NCBI GenBank assembly: GCA_943328885.2
Contig: CALQBT020000171.1
Span: forward strand, 1-6,320
Length of the DNA: 6,320 nucleotides
DNA from: Bordetella parapertussis
GTDB lineage: Bacteria; Pseudomonadota; Gammaproteobacteria; Burkholderiales; Burkholderiaceae_C
Direction: 5' to 3'
The notes under the pieces: model-generated
Seen by the model: the letters and a program-made list of their open reading frames with translations, nothing else
What the model was told of the DNA's origin: nothing
Databases searched by the model: none
Shown: in pieces, positions 1-5,891 of the stretch
Layout of the letters: every line of letters starts with the position of its first letter
How positions within the stretch are numbered: the first letter of the stretch is position 1
Made by a program: the position numbers and the translations under genes

Positions 1-490
1 CGACCGCGCGCGCCGCCGGGTCGATGCCGAAGCCAGGTTGCGGGCTTTTGGGCGCGACTTCTGTGTCTCGGTCAGCCTGCTGCGGATCCCGGGCATCTAT
101 GCAGGCGACCGGCCTGGCGGTCATCCGCGAGATCGGTTAGCGCGCGGCTCGCCGGTGCTGCGGGTCGAGGACGATGTCTACACCAACCACATCCATGCCG
201 ACGATCTGGCACGGGCCTGCGTCGCCGCCTTGCACCGCGGTCTGCCGCAGCGGGTGGTCCATGTCTGCGACGACACTGACTTGCGGATGGGCGACTATTT
301 CGACCTCGCTGCCGACCTCTGCGGCCTGCCACGACCCCCCCGGGTCGCGCGCGAGCAGGCGGCGACGCTCTTGTCACCGATGCAGCTGAGTTTCATGGCG
401 GAGTCCCGAAGGCTGCAGAACCGTCGGCTCAAGCTCGAGCTCGGACTCAGGCTGCGCTATCCGAATGTGGCGCAGGGCTTGCTGGCCTGA
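1..490 (+). CDS. SDR-family NAD(P)-dependent oxidoreductase, C-terminal part (5' end outside window)
   Basis: The open frame runs in from the left edge (first whole codon at base 2) and stops with TGA at 488-490, leaving about 162 residues. An internal TTG at 38 is an apparent start only; the coding frame continues upstream of it. Visible family marks are the LRIPGIYAGDR segment after the (unseen) YxxxK helix, the DDVYTNHIHADDLA segment, VVHVCDDTDLRMGDYFDLAAD, and a C-terminal SRRLQNRRLKLELGLRLRYP block. These are typical of the YeeZ-like atypical/extended SDR proteins common in Burkholderiales, annotated as NAD-dependent epimerase/dehydratase. The N-terminal Rossmann GxxGxxG motif and the catalytic Tyr/Lys lie outside the window, so activity cannot be judged. 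The stretch between GIYAGDR and GSPVLRVEDD is Pro/Gly-rich and differs from the usual sequence as I recall it; the frame stays open. The substrate is unknown. It converges on the rhomboid gene. Confidence 0.88.
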   Translation, partial: DRARRRVDAEARLRAFGRDFCVSVSLLRIPGIYAGDRPGGHPRDRLARGSPVLRVEDDVYTNHIHADDLARACVAALHRGLPQRVVHVCDDTDLRMGDYFDLAADLCGLPRPPRVAREQAATLLSPMQLSFMAESRRLQNRRLKLELGLRLRYPNVAQGLLA

Positions 491-492
491 AC

Positions 493-526
493 CCGCGGCG
501 TTGAGCGCGCGGTTCAGCGCCTGCGG
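493..526. terminator. Hairpin between convergent genes, possible bidirectional terminator
   Basis: A 7-bp stem (498-504 with 514-520, one G-T wobble) closes a 9-base loop. It is extended outward by CCGC (493-496) pairing with GCGG (523-526) across small bulges. It sits in the 23-base gap between the stop codons of the SDR and rhomboid genes, and one arm includes the rhomboid stop codon. There is no T-run on either side, so it is not a classical intrinsic terminator. It could slow polymerase or protect 3' ends from both directions. The base pairing is read directly; the function is inferred. Confidence 0.4.
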
Positions 527-1122
527 CGCGGGCCACCGACAAACGGCAGCTTGCCACGCCACCAACTGATCATCAACCAGGCGCCGAGCATCCCGCCCAG
601 GTGGGCGAAGTGCGCCACCCCGCTGCCGCCGGTCAGCCCGAACAGCAGTTCGACGCCGCCGAACAGCATCACGAAATTGCGCGCCTTCATCGGGATCGGT
701 GGGAACAGCGGCATGATCACTCGGTTGGGGAACAGCATGCCGAAGGACAGCAGCAGACCGAACAGAGCGCCCGAGGCGCCCACCGTCGGTGCACGCGAGC
801 CGGTGAAGGTCGTGAACAGCAACTGCACCAGGGCTGCGGCGACCACGCTGGCCAGCAGCATCTGCAGGTAACGGTTGCGACCCCACAGCCGTTCGAGTTC
901 GCTGCCGAACATCCACAGGCCCAGCATGTTGAAGAACAAGTGGGCCATGTCGCCGTGCAGAAAGCCGTAGCTCACGAGTTGCCAGGGCCAGAAGCGCCCA
1001 CTGCTCAGCGGCCACAGCGCGAACAGCGCATCGACCGGCAGCATGGGCAGCAGCAACTGGGCGCAAAACACCGCTGTGCAGATCAGCATCAAGGCCTTGG
1101 TGACCGGGGGCAGTGGTGGCAT
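514..1122 (-). CDS. Rhomboid family intramembrane serine protease
   Basis: A 202-residue integral membrane protein that cleaves transmembrane substrates inside the inner membrane. The rhomboid core is complete. Hydrophobic helix 1 is about residues 10-29. The loop/helix 2 region carries H56, H61 and N65 (HLFFN, the HxxxN oxyanion element). The catalytic serine is S117 in GASGALFG, and the catalytic histidine is H174 in HFAHLGGMLGAW. Six hydrophobic segments are expected and the hydropathy fits. The C-terminus is short and basic (PRRRR). The ATG at 1122 was chosen because the PPLPPVTKAL start leads straight into helix 1, as in small bacterial rhomboids. Longer in-frame starts up to 1539 would add about 139 low-complexity Arg/Ser/Pro residues that cross a tRNA-like structure. 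No good Shine-Dalgarno sequence precedes 1122 (the leader is C-rich on the coding strand), so the start is slightly uncertain; an alternative is the ATG at 1089. The gene appears monocistronic. The natural substrate is unknown. Confidence 0.9.
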   Translation of the reverse strand: MPPLPPVTKALMLICTAVFCAQLLLPMLPVDALFALWPLSSGRFWPWQLVSYGFLHGDMAHLFFNMLGLWMFGSELERLWGRNRYLQMLLASVVAAALVQLLFTTFTGSRAPTVGASGALFGLLLSFGMLFPNRVIMPLFPPIPMKARNFVMLFGGVELLFGLTGGSGVAHFAHLGGMLGAWLMISWWRGKLPFVGGPRRRR

Positions 1123-1138
1123 GGGGGTGTTGGGGGGA

Positions 1139-1202
1139 TGGTGCCCGCAGCCAGACTCGAACTGGCGCTGCTGGCGGCGGCGGCTTTCGAAGCCACCCCG
1201 GC
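1139..1202 (-). other. tRNA-like 3' end (T arm, acceptor strand, CCA), probably a tRNA remnant
   Basis: On the - strand the sequence has a perfect T arm: stem GCCAG/CTGGC (1166-1162 and 1154-1150) around the 7-base loop TTCGAGT (1161-1155). It is followed by a 7-base acceptor-like strand TGCGGGC (1149-1143), discriminator A (1142) and an encoded CCA (1141-1139). Upstream is a stem GGTGGC/GCCGCC with a 7-base loop TTCGAAA, which resembles an anticodon arm reading CGA (Ser-type) with U33 and A37 equivalents, then a roughly 11-base variable stretch. The D arm is missing, and no GCCCGCA partner for the acceptor strand lies within tRNA distance; GCCGGGG at the 5' side pairs poorly. It is therefore unlikely to be a working tRNA. 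It could be a decayed Leu/Ser-class tRNA, the far end (att site) of an element that integrated in a tRNA gene, or chance. It ends 16 bases before the rhomboid ATG. Confidence 0.35.
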
Positions 1203-1471
1203 ATCGGGTGTTGGTTGATCGGGACCGTGATGTGCCGAGTCGATCCCGCACAAGGGATGGTCGTCTCCGAGCGATTGTGCCCGATGAGAAACGCGCCAAG
1301 CCTGGGTATTTCAGGCTGATCCGTGATGGCCAAGACGGACTGGCGCAGCCAAGCCAGATGCAGCGCGCGGCAAGCCGCTTGGGTCGTCCGCGCAGATCGG
1401 CTGCGCAAGGCAAAGCGAGGGTTTGCACGCCAGCACAGGCTGCGCTGGCTGGCATGATATGGCCTCGAATA

Positions 1472-1503
1472 TGCCCGGGTTTGGACGGCGCGGCGTCCGG
1501 GCA
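1472..1503. repeat. Two-part hairpin in intergenic DNA
   Basis: TGCCC (1472-1476) pairs with GGGCA (1499-1503). Inside it, GGACG (1483-1487) pairs with CGTCC (1494-1498) around the 6-base loop GCGCGG, with a one-sided bulge GGGTTT (1477-1482). The ten perfect GC-rich pairs make it the most stable-looking local structure in this gap. No T-run follows on either strand. It might be part of a non-coding transcript or a leader of the rhomboid transcript; the role is unknown. Confidence 0.35.
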
Positions 1504-1690
1504 GGTCGAGCTGACCAGCCTGAATCGCGCTAAGCGCAAGCCGACCGCGAGCGTGGCCTCTTTTGAGTATCTGTTGCGCGGTAAGGTCCTGCATCATCGC
1601 TACTGCGCCGAGGCCAACCAGGAAGCGCAGAAGATGTCCGGACTGGCGTCGCGAGTTGCTGGGGCTTTAGCCGGGAAGCGGCAGCCTGGC

Positions 1691-1742
1691 GCTGGGTCTG
1701 TGGTCTAGCCGCCAGCCGGGCCTGAACATGCAGACCCTCAGC
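1691..1742 (-). terminator. Inverted repeat downstream of the aldolase gene, possible terminator
   Basis: GGGTCTG (1694-1700) is the exact reverse complement of CAGACCC (1731-1737). The match extends through GCT (1691-1693) and AGC (1740-1742) with a two-base bulge. The 30-base loop contains further short GC-rich complementarity. It begins about 20 bases past the aldolase stop codon in the direction of transcription, where the cluster transcript would be expected to end. It lacks a U-tract, so it is at best a non-canonical terminator or a 3'-end stabilising structure. Confidence 0.35.
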
Positions 1743-1761
1743 CGGTGCGACGCCGACCCGT

Positions 1762-2523
1762 TCACTGCCGGTAGTCACTGCCTTTTCGGTCGATCACACG
1801 CAGCAGCGCTTTCCAGTCTTGCTGACCCCAGCTGGGTTCAGCACGCATGCGTTTCATCGCCACCCCCATCTTCTTCACCACCTCGGGGGCGATCAGCACC
1901 GGCGGCTCGCTGAAGCTGGCGGCAATCAATTCCAGTTCACAGGCCCGCTCGAGCATGTACATGTTCATCAGCGTTGCCTGCACGGTCGTGCCAAGGGTCA
2001 GCAGTCCGTGGTTGCGCAGCACCACGCAGCTGCCCGACTGACAGCTCACGCCCAGCGAGTCGCATTCTTCTTGCGTGGCGGGCATGCCGTAGTCGTGGTA
2101 GACGATGTCGTCGAGCACCAGCATCGAGTCCTGGCTGATCGGACGAAGTCCGTGGCGCAGCATCGCCGCGCCGGCGCCGGCACGGGTATGGGTGTGCATC
2201 GCGCAGTTGGCATCCGGGCGCGCTTTGTACACGCCGCTGTGGATGGTGAAGCCGGCTTTGTTGAATCGCCCCTGTTTGCCCAGCACATTGCCTGCGAGGT
2301 CCATCTTGATCAGGCTGGAGGCCGTGATCTCGTCGAACATCTCTTCATAGTGGTTGATCAGAAAGCAGTCGGGCTCGCCCGGCACGCGCACTGACATGTG
2401 GGTGGCCAGGACGTCGGTCCAGCCAAAGTGGTCAACGATGCGGTAGAGGGCGGCGAGGTCGCAGCGCGCCTGCCACTCGGCATCGCTCATGTCGGGACGT
2501 ATGGATTTCAGGACAGCTGACAT
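1762..2523 (-). CDS. Class II aldolase/adducin family protein
   Basis: A 253-residue cytoplasmic protein spanning a full class II aldolase/adducin domain (about residues 15-235). The metal ligands are visible: H110 and H112 in MHTHTRAGAGAAM and H172 in LRNHGLL, plus the NKAGFTIHSGVYKARPDA block (88-105) and the PISQDSM block (128-134). Known family members such as fuculose-phosphate aldolase and ribulose-phosphate epimerase act on sugar phosphates with a divalent metal. At the place where fuculose-phosphate aldolase carries its catalytic Glu (four residues before the His of the FH/IH motif), this protein has G91. That makes it adducin-like and leaves its reaction open: lyase, decarboxylase or a non-sugar substrate. 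The ATG at 2523 has a good GGAG site six bases upstream; the longer in-frame start at 2649 has an ordinary intergenic-looking extension. It is the last gene of the cluster, 153 bases after the ligase stop. Confidence 0.9.
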   Translation of the reverse strand: MSAVLKSIRPDMSDAEWQARCDLAALYRIVDHFGWTDVLATHMSVRVPGEPDCFLINHYEEMFDEITASSLIKMDLAGNVLGKQGRFNKAGFTIHSGVYKARPDANCAMHTHTRAGAGAAMLRHGLRPISQDSMLVLDDIVYHDYGMPATQEECDSLGVSCQSGSCVVLRNHGLLTLGTTVQATLMNMYMLERACELELIAASFSEPPVLIAPEVVKKMGVAMKRMRAEPSWGQQDWKALLRVIDRKGSDYRQ

Positions 2524-2529
2524 GGTCTT

Positions 2530-2533
2530 CTCC
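2530..2533 (-). promoter_or_regulatory. Ribosome binding site of the aldolase-family gene
   Basis: GGAG on the coding strand lies six bases before the ATG at 2523. It decides this start over the upstream in-frame ATGs at 2649 and nearby. This is the best Shine-Dalgarno match among the genes in the window. Confidence 0.65.
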
Positions 2534-2550
2534 GTTGGGGGTTCAAATAG

Positions 2551-2562
2551 GGCCGATCGGCC
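2551..2562. promoter_or_regulatory. 12-base perfect palindrome in the aldolase leader, possible operator
   Basis: GGCCGATCGGCC is its own reverse complement and lies 27 bases upstream of the aldolase ATG, in the 153-base gap after the ligase gene. The position suits a repressor site or a small stem in the leader. Two-fold symmetric sites of this kind are common regulator targets, but GC-rich DNA also produces such palindromes by chance. No regulator gene is in the window. Confidence 0.3.
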
Positions 2563-2659
2563 GGTAGGGGTGACCGATCTGGCGCAGACCAAGAGCCTGG
2601 CTGCTCGCCTCTCGGATGGAAAATCCTGCGTCATCATGCCATCGATCACCGCGCAGGCT

Positions 2660-2673
2660 CGGGTGAAAACCCG
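2660..2673 (-). terminator. Short hairpin just after the ligase stop codon
   Basis: CGGGT (2660-2664) pairs with ACCCG (2669-2673) around a four-base loop, starting three bases past the TGA of the acyl-CoA ligase gene. It has only five pairs and no U-run, so read-through into the aldolase gene is likely. It may act as a weak attenuator or as a block to 3' exonuclease. Confidence 0.25.
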
Positions 2674-2676
2674 GCT

Positions 2677-4278
2677 TCAAATCTTCTGCCGGCGCACGAA
2701 GACGCCGGCGGCTTCGCGGTCCCAGGTGTCGGCGGTGATGCCTTGCTGGCGGATCAGGTGTTTCTGCACCTTCTGCGTTGGTGTTCGCGGCAACTCGTCG
2801 ACGATGCGCACATAGCGCGGCACCATGAAGTGCGCGGTGCGCGGGATCAGGTGTTCGATCAAGGCCTTGGGGTCGATCGTCTTGCCGGGTTGCGCCACCA
2901 CCGCGACCAGCACTTCGTCTTCGCCCAGCGGGCTGGGCACGGCGACCGCTGCAGCCTCCTGCACATCGGGGTGGCTGCTGACCTCGACTTCGACCTCGAA
3001 GGACGAGATGTTCTCGCCGCGGCGGCGGATCGCGTCTTTCATCCGGTCGACGAAGAAGTAGTTGCCTGCCGGGTCGGTGCGGAAGGCGTCGCCGGTGTGG
3101 AACCAGCCGTTGCGCCAGGCCCGCGCGGTCGCCTCGGCGTCGCCGTAATAGCCGGTGGTCATCGACCAGGGGCGGTCGGCGCGCAAGATCAGTTCACCCA
3201 CCTCGCCGGGCGCGACCTCGCAGTCGTTGTCGTCGACGACCCTGGCCACTATGCCCTCGCGGGTCGTGCCGCAGGTGCCCAGCGGGGTCGGGTTCAGGCC
3301 TGAGACGATCGGGCAGGAGATCTCGGTCATGTTGAACAGCGTGTAGATCTCGATGCCGAAGCGCTTCGAGAAACTCGGCGCGTCCTCGAGCAAAGGGATC
3401 ATCAGCGCGGTCTTGAGCGTGTGTTCGCGGTCCTTGGGCGACGGCGCGCGTTTGGCCAGCAAGGTGGCCATGCTGCCGAGCAGGATCACGAAGCTTGCCT
3501 GGTGTTGCGTCAGCAAGTCCCAGAAAGCGTCGGTCTGGAACGCGTCGACGATGGCCACCGACGCGCCGCGGGTCAGCATCGAATACACCGCGCCGGTGCC
3601 GCCGACATGGAACAGCGGCAGGATCACCAGTTGCCGGTCATCGGCGCCGATGAAGGTCCAGGAGCTGCCGCTGGAATAAGCGTGCAGGTACGACGACATC
3701 ACGCCCTTGGACGGCCCGGTCGTGCCCGAGGTGTAGATGATCGATTGCAGGTCCCAGGGTGCGATCTCGCGCTCGAGCGCGGTGGGCTCGACGCCCAAGG
3801 GTGCCAGCGCTTGTTCAGGAAACTGCTTCAGCCCGCTGACGGCCGCTGCTTCGCCGCCGACAACGACCAGCGCGGCGAGCTCGGACAGGTCTATGCCTTG
3901 CAGTCGATCGACCAGCGCCGCGTGGGCCACGATCAGCTTGGCACCCGACACCCGGATCGCGTGCTCGAGGATGCGGCCGCGGTAGGCCAGGTTGATCGGC
4001 ACGTAGACCGCGCCGAGGTAGTTCAGGCCGAACCAGACGCGCATCGCGTCCGGCCCGTTGGGCAGCCAGGAGTGCACCAGATCACCTTGCGCAACGCCCA
4101 GCGCCTGCAGCCCGGCGGCGGTGCGCCTGGTGATCTCCAGCGTCTGCGCATAGGTCCACTGGCTGCCGTCGGCAAAGCGGGCGAACACTTTGTCGGGCTG
4201 CGAGGCGGCGAATTTCTCCAACACCGCACGCAACACGCAGTCTTGCGCCGGTGGAATTCGGGGGTCGTGCAGGGTCAT
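2677..4278 (-). CDS. CaiC-like acyl-CoA ligase (AMP-dependent synthetase/ligase family)
   Basis: A complete 533-residue cytoplasmic enzyme of the ANL superfamily. It activates a carboxylate with ATP to the acyl-AMP and then transfers it to CoA. The motifs are in order: P-loop YTSGTTGPSKG (182-192), the LPLFHVGG helix (220-227), A5-like YTLFNMTE (312-319, with NMTE where many members have YGxTE), GWFHTGD (391-397, D397 binding the ribose), hinge VDRMKD (410-415), RRRGENIS (418-425), and the C-terminal PRTPTQKVQK with catalytic K503. The RRRGEN(I/V)S signature is characteristic of the crotonobetaine/carnitine-CoA ligase (CaiC) branch, which also holds many ligases of unknown substrate. The ATG at 4278 was chosen because AGGA lies eight bases upstream. 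A GTG two codons earlier (4284) would sit only two bases from that site. The gap to the carboxyltransferase stop is 21 bases, so the two are probably co-transcribed and coupled. It is paralogous to the ligase at 5892-6320. The substrate is unknown. Confidence 0.93.
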   Translation of the reverse strand: MTLHDPRIPPAQDCVLRAVLEKFAASQPDKVFARFADGSQWTYAQTLEITRRTAAGLQALGVAQGDLVHSWLPNGPDAMRVWFGLNYLGAVYVPINLAYRGRILEHAIRVSGAKLIVAHAALVDRLQGIDLSELAALVVVGGEAAAVSGLKQFPEQALAPLGVEPTALEREIAPWDLQSIIYTSGTTGPSKGVMSSYLHAYSSGSSWTFIGADDRQLVILPLFHVGGTGAVYSMLTRGASVAIVDAFQTDAFWDLLTQHQASFVILLGSMATLLAKRAPSPKDREHTLKTALMIPLLEDAPSFSKRFGIEIYTLFNMTEISCPIVSGLNPTPLGTCGTTREGIVARVVDDNDCEVAPGEVGELILRADRPWSMTTGYYGDAEATARAWRNGWFHTGDAFRTDPAGNYFFVDRMKDAIRRRGENISSFEVEVEVSSHPDVQEAAAVAVPSPLGEDEVLVAVVAQPGKTIDPKALIEHLIPRTAHFMVPRYVRIVDELPRTPTQKVQKHLIRQQGITADTWDREAAGVFVRRQKI

Positions 4279-4286
4279 GGTCACTG

Positions 4287-4290
4287 TCCT
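4287..4290 (-). promoter_or_regulatory. Ribosome binding site of the internal acyl-CoA ligase gene
   Basis: AGGA on the coding strand is eight bases before the ATG at 4278 and two bases before an alternative GTG at 4284. The spacing therefore favours the ATG. It lies inside the 21-base gap after the carboxyltransferase gene. Confidence 0.55.
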
Positions 4291-4299
4291 TTGCTGCGC

Positions 4300-5880
4300 T
4301 CAGATCGGCGAGATCGCGTGGTGTCTGGCGCTGCGCCTTTGGTGCTGTTTGCGAACGCCACAGCGCTCGAGTGTGGCGAGAATGACGGGCCGGGTGTCGC
4401 GCGGATCGATCACGTCATCGATGCCGAAGTGGCCCGCCGCGTGCATCGCTCCGAGGTGCTGGCGAAAATTCGCGATCAGCGCCGCACGTGCTGCCGCCGG
4501 GTCGGCTGCGGCCGACACCTTCTTCTGGTAGGCCACGTCGACCGCACCCTCGATCGACATCGCGCAGATCTCGGCGCTCGGCCAGGCCACGCACAGGTCG
4601 GCGTCAAAGCTGCGGCCGCCACACATCGCGATATAGCCCAGTCCATAACCCTTGCGCAGAACGACCGAGATTCGCGTGACGCTGGCCTGGCCGAGCTCGA
4701 ACAGCAGCCGCGCGCTGCGCCGCGCCAGACCACTGCTCTCGGCGGCGCTACCGAGCAAAAAACCTGGCAAGTCGATCAGGTAGATCAGCGGCAGGCCAAA
4801 GCTGTCGCAGATCGAGACGAAATGCGCCCCTTTTTCGCAGGCCGCTGCGTCTAGCGTGCCAGCCAGATGCAGCGGCTGGTTGGCGACAATGCCCACCGGC
4901 CGGCCGCCCAAGCGCGCGAAGCAAGTGACCAGGTTGCGGGCATGGCCCGGTTTGATCTCGAACACGCTGTGGAGGTCGACGATCGAGCCGATCACCTTGC
5001 GGATATCGTAAGCGCGGCGGCTGTTCTCGGGCACCACGCTCAGCAGCGACTCGTCGCGGCGCTGTGCCGAATCGGTGCAATCGAGCACCGGCGCGGGCTG
5101 CTGCGAATTCGACGGCAGAAAGCTCAGATAGCGTCGAATCAGCGCGAGTGCTTCGGTGTCGGAGTCGGCCGCGATGTCGGCCAGACCGTTGCGCTCGGTC
5201 TGCACCTGGGCACCGCCTAGCGCTTCCATGTCGATGGTCTCGCCGATTGCGGCCTTGACCAGTGCCGGGCCGGCGATGCCCATCGTCGAGCTGCCGCGAA
5301 CCATCACGACGAAGTCCGACAGACCGGCGAAGTTCGACGGCCCGGCAAAGCCCGGCCCCATCATCGCTGCGACGACCGGCACCCAGCCCGACATCGTTGC
5401 CATCTGCTGGAAGAACTGCGAGCCCTCGGCGAAATGGCGGCTGTCCAACCCCTCCTGGATCCGGTGGCCGCCGCCGTCGAGCAGCATCACGAAGGGGTGG
5501 CCGTGCTCTATCGATTGGTCGGCGAGCTTGGCGAGCTTGTGGCCGCCGATGCGCCCGTTCGAGCCACCGAGCACCGTGTAGTCGAAAGCCGCCAAGCAGA
5601 CGGTACGACCGTCGATCTTGGCGTAGCCGGTGATCACGCCGTCTGCGGGTGCCTGCAGGTTCTCGGTGTCGAAGGTGTCGCGCTTGGGTTCGACGAAAGC
5701 GCCGATCTCGTAGAAGCTGCCGGGGTCGACCAGGACCGCGATGCGCTCGCGCGCGCTGAGCTTGCCCGCAGCGTGCTGGCGCGCGATCGCGCCGGCGCGG
5801 GCCTCGTCGAGCAGGCCAGCGCGTGCGGCGCGCAGCGCCTCGATCGGGGAGGCTGTGGTGATCGTCGAAGCAGTGCTCAT
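4300..5880 (-). CDS. Acyl-CoA carboxylase carboxyltransferase (beta) subunit, PccB-like
   Basis: A 526-residue protein with two crotonase-like carboxyltransferase domains, the usual size for PccB/MccB-type subunits. It exchanges a carboxyl group between carboxybiotin and an acyl-CoA. The N domain has the entry helix HAAGKLSARERI (36-47) and the first oxyanion-type motif GGGHRIQEG (136-144; His replaces the more common Ala). The C domain has IDLPGFLLGSAAESSG (369-384), VLRKGYGLGYIAMCGG (407-422), and VAWPSAEICAMSIEGAV (431-447). The C-terminus ends in the canonical IDPRDTRPV stretch (491-499) plus a basic tail of about 16 residues. The GYGLG version of the motif, in place of the PccB GGAY, marks a separate clade of carboxyltransferases, so acetyl- or propionyl-CoA should not be assumed. 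A biotin carboxylase/carrier subunit is required but is not in the window. A decarboxylase role is an alternative. The ATG is 11 bases after the upstream ligase stop, with only a weak GGA site, which suggests translational coupling. Confidence 0.92.
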   Translation of the reverse strand: MSTASTITTASPIEALRAARAGLLDEARAGAIARQHAAGKLSARERIAVLVDPGSFYEIGAFVEPKRDTFDTENLQAPADGVITGYAKIDGRTVCLAAFDYTVLGGSNGRIGGHKLAKLADQSIEHGHPFVMLLDGGGHRIQEGLDSRHFAEGSQFFQQMATMSGWVPVVAAMMGPGFAGPSNFAGLSDFVVMVRGSSTMGIAGPALVKAAIGETIDMEALGGAQVQTERNGLADIAADSDTEALALIRRYLSFLPSNSQQPAPVLDCTDSAQRRDESLLSVVPENSRRAYDIRKVIGSIVDLHSVFEIKPGHARNLVTCFARLGGRPVGIVANQPLHLAGTLDAAACEKGAHFVSICDSFGLPLIYLIDLPGFLLGSAAESSGLARRSARLLFELGQASVTRISVVLRKGYGLGYIAMCGGRSFDADLCVAWPSAEICAMSIEGAVDVAYQKKVSAAADPAAARAALIANFRQHLGAMHAAGHFGIDDVIDPRDTRPVILATLERCGVRKQHQRRSARHHAISPI

Positions 5881-5891
5881 CGGGTATCCGG

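Larger units (their letters stand above)
1123..1761. other. Intergenic region without a convincing protein gene
   Basis: This is about 640 bases between the rhomboid start and the aldolase stop. Several long open frames cross it on both strands because the DNA is GC-rich. Their translations are Arg/Ala/Pro/Ser-rich, contain no family motif I recognise, and lack good start signals. It does contain a tRNA-like 3' end (1139-1202), a compact hairpin (1472-1503) and a larger inverted repeat (1691-1742), each listed separately. The promoter of the rhomboid gene must lie here, but I cannot point to a convincing -35/-10 pair. A decayed gene or island remnant is possible but not shown. Confidence 0.6.

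Noticed and set aside
1139..1230. A complete functional tRNA gene on the - strand
   Set aside because: The T arm and CCA fit, but there is no D arm and no 5' strand complementary to the acceptor strand within normal tRNA length, even allowing a long variable arm.
1123..1539. N-terminal extension of the rhomboid protein from an in-frame start at 1539
   Set aside because: The extra 139 residues are low-complexity, cross the tRNA-like element and precede a start that already leads directly into the first membrane helix.
374..1597. 407-residue - strand open frame overlapping the rhomboid gene in another frame
   Set aside because: The rhomboid frame carries all the catalytic motifs and hydrophobic helices. 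This frame gives an Arg/Ala-rich sequence without motifs, and it also overlaps the end of the SDR gene.
1043..1708. 221-residue open frame on the + strand across the rhomboid start and the intergenic region
   Set aside because: It begins inside the rhomboid gene on the opposite strand, runs through the tRNA-like structure, is Arg/Ala-rich and has no family motif. The PDSNWR-like segment is what an antisense tRNA 3' end looks like when translated.
2524..2649. Longer start for the aldolase-family gene at 2649
   Set aside because: The ATG at 2523 has a well-spaced GGAG site, and the family domain starts shortly after it. The 42-residue extension covers the palindromic leader.
3421..4854. 477-residue open frame on the + strand
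   Set aside because: It lies antisense across the ligase and carboxyltransferase genes, which have clear family motifs. Its translation is rich in Arg, His, Gln and Asp with no recognisable domain, typical of the antisense frame of GC-rich genes.
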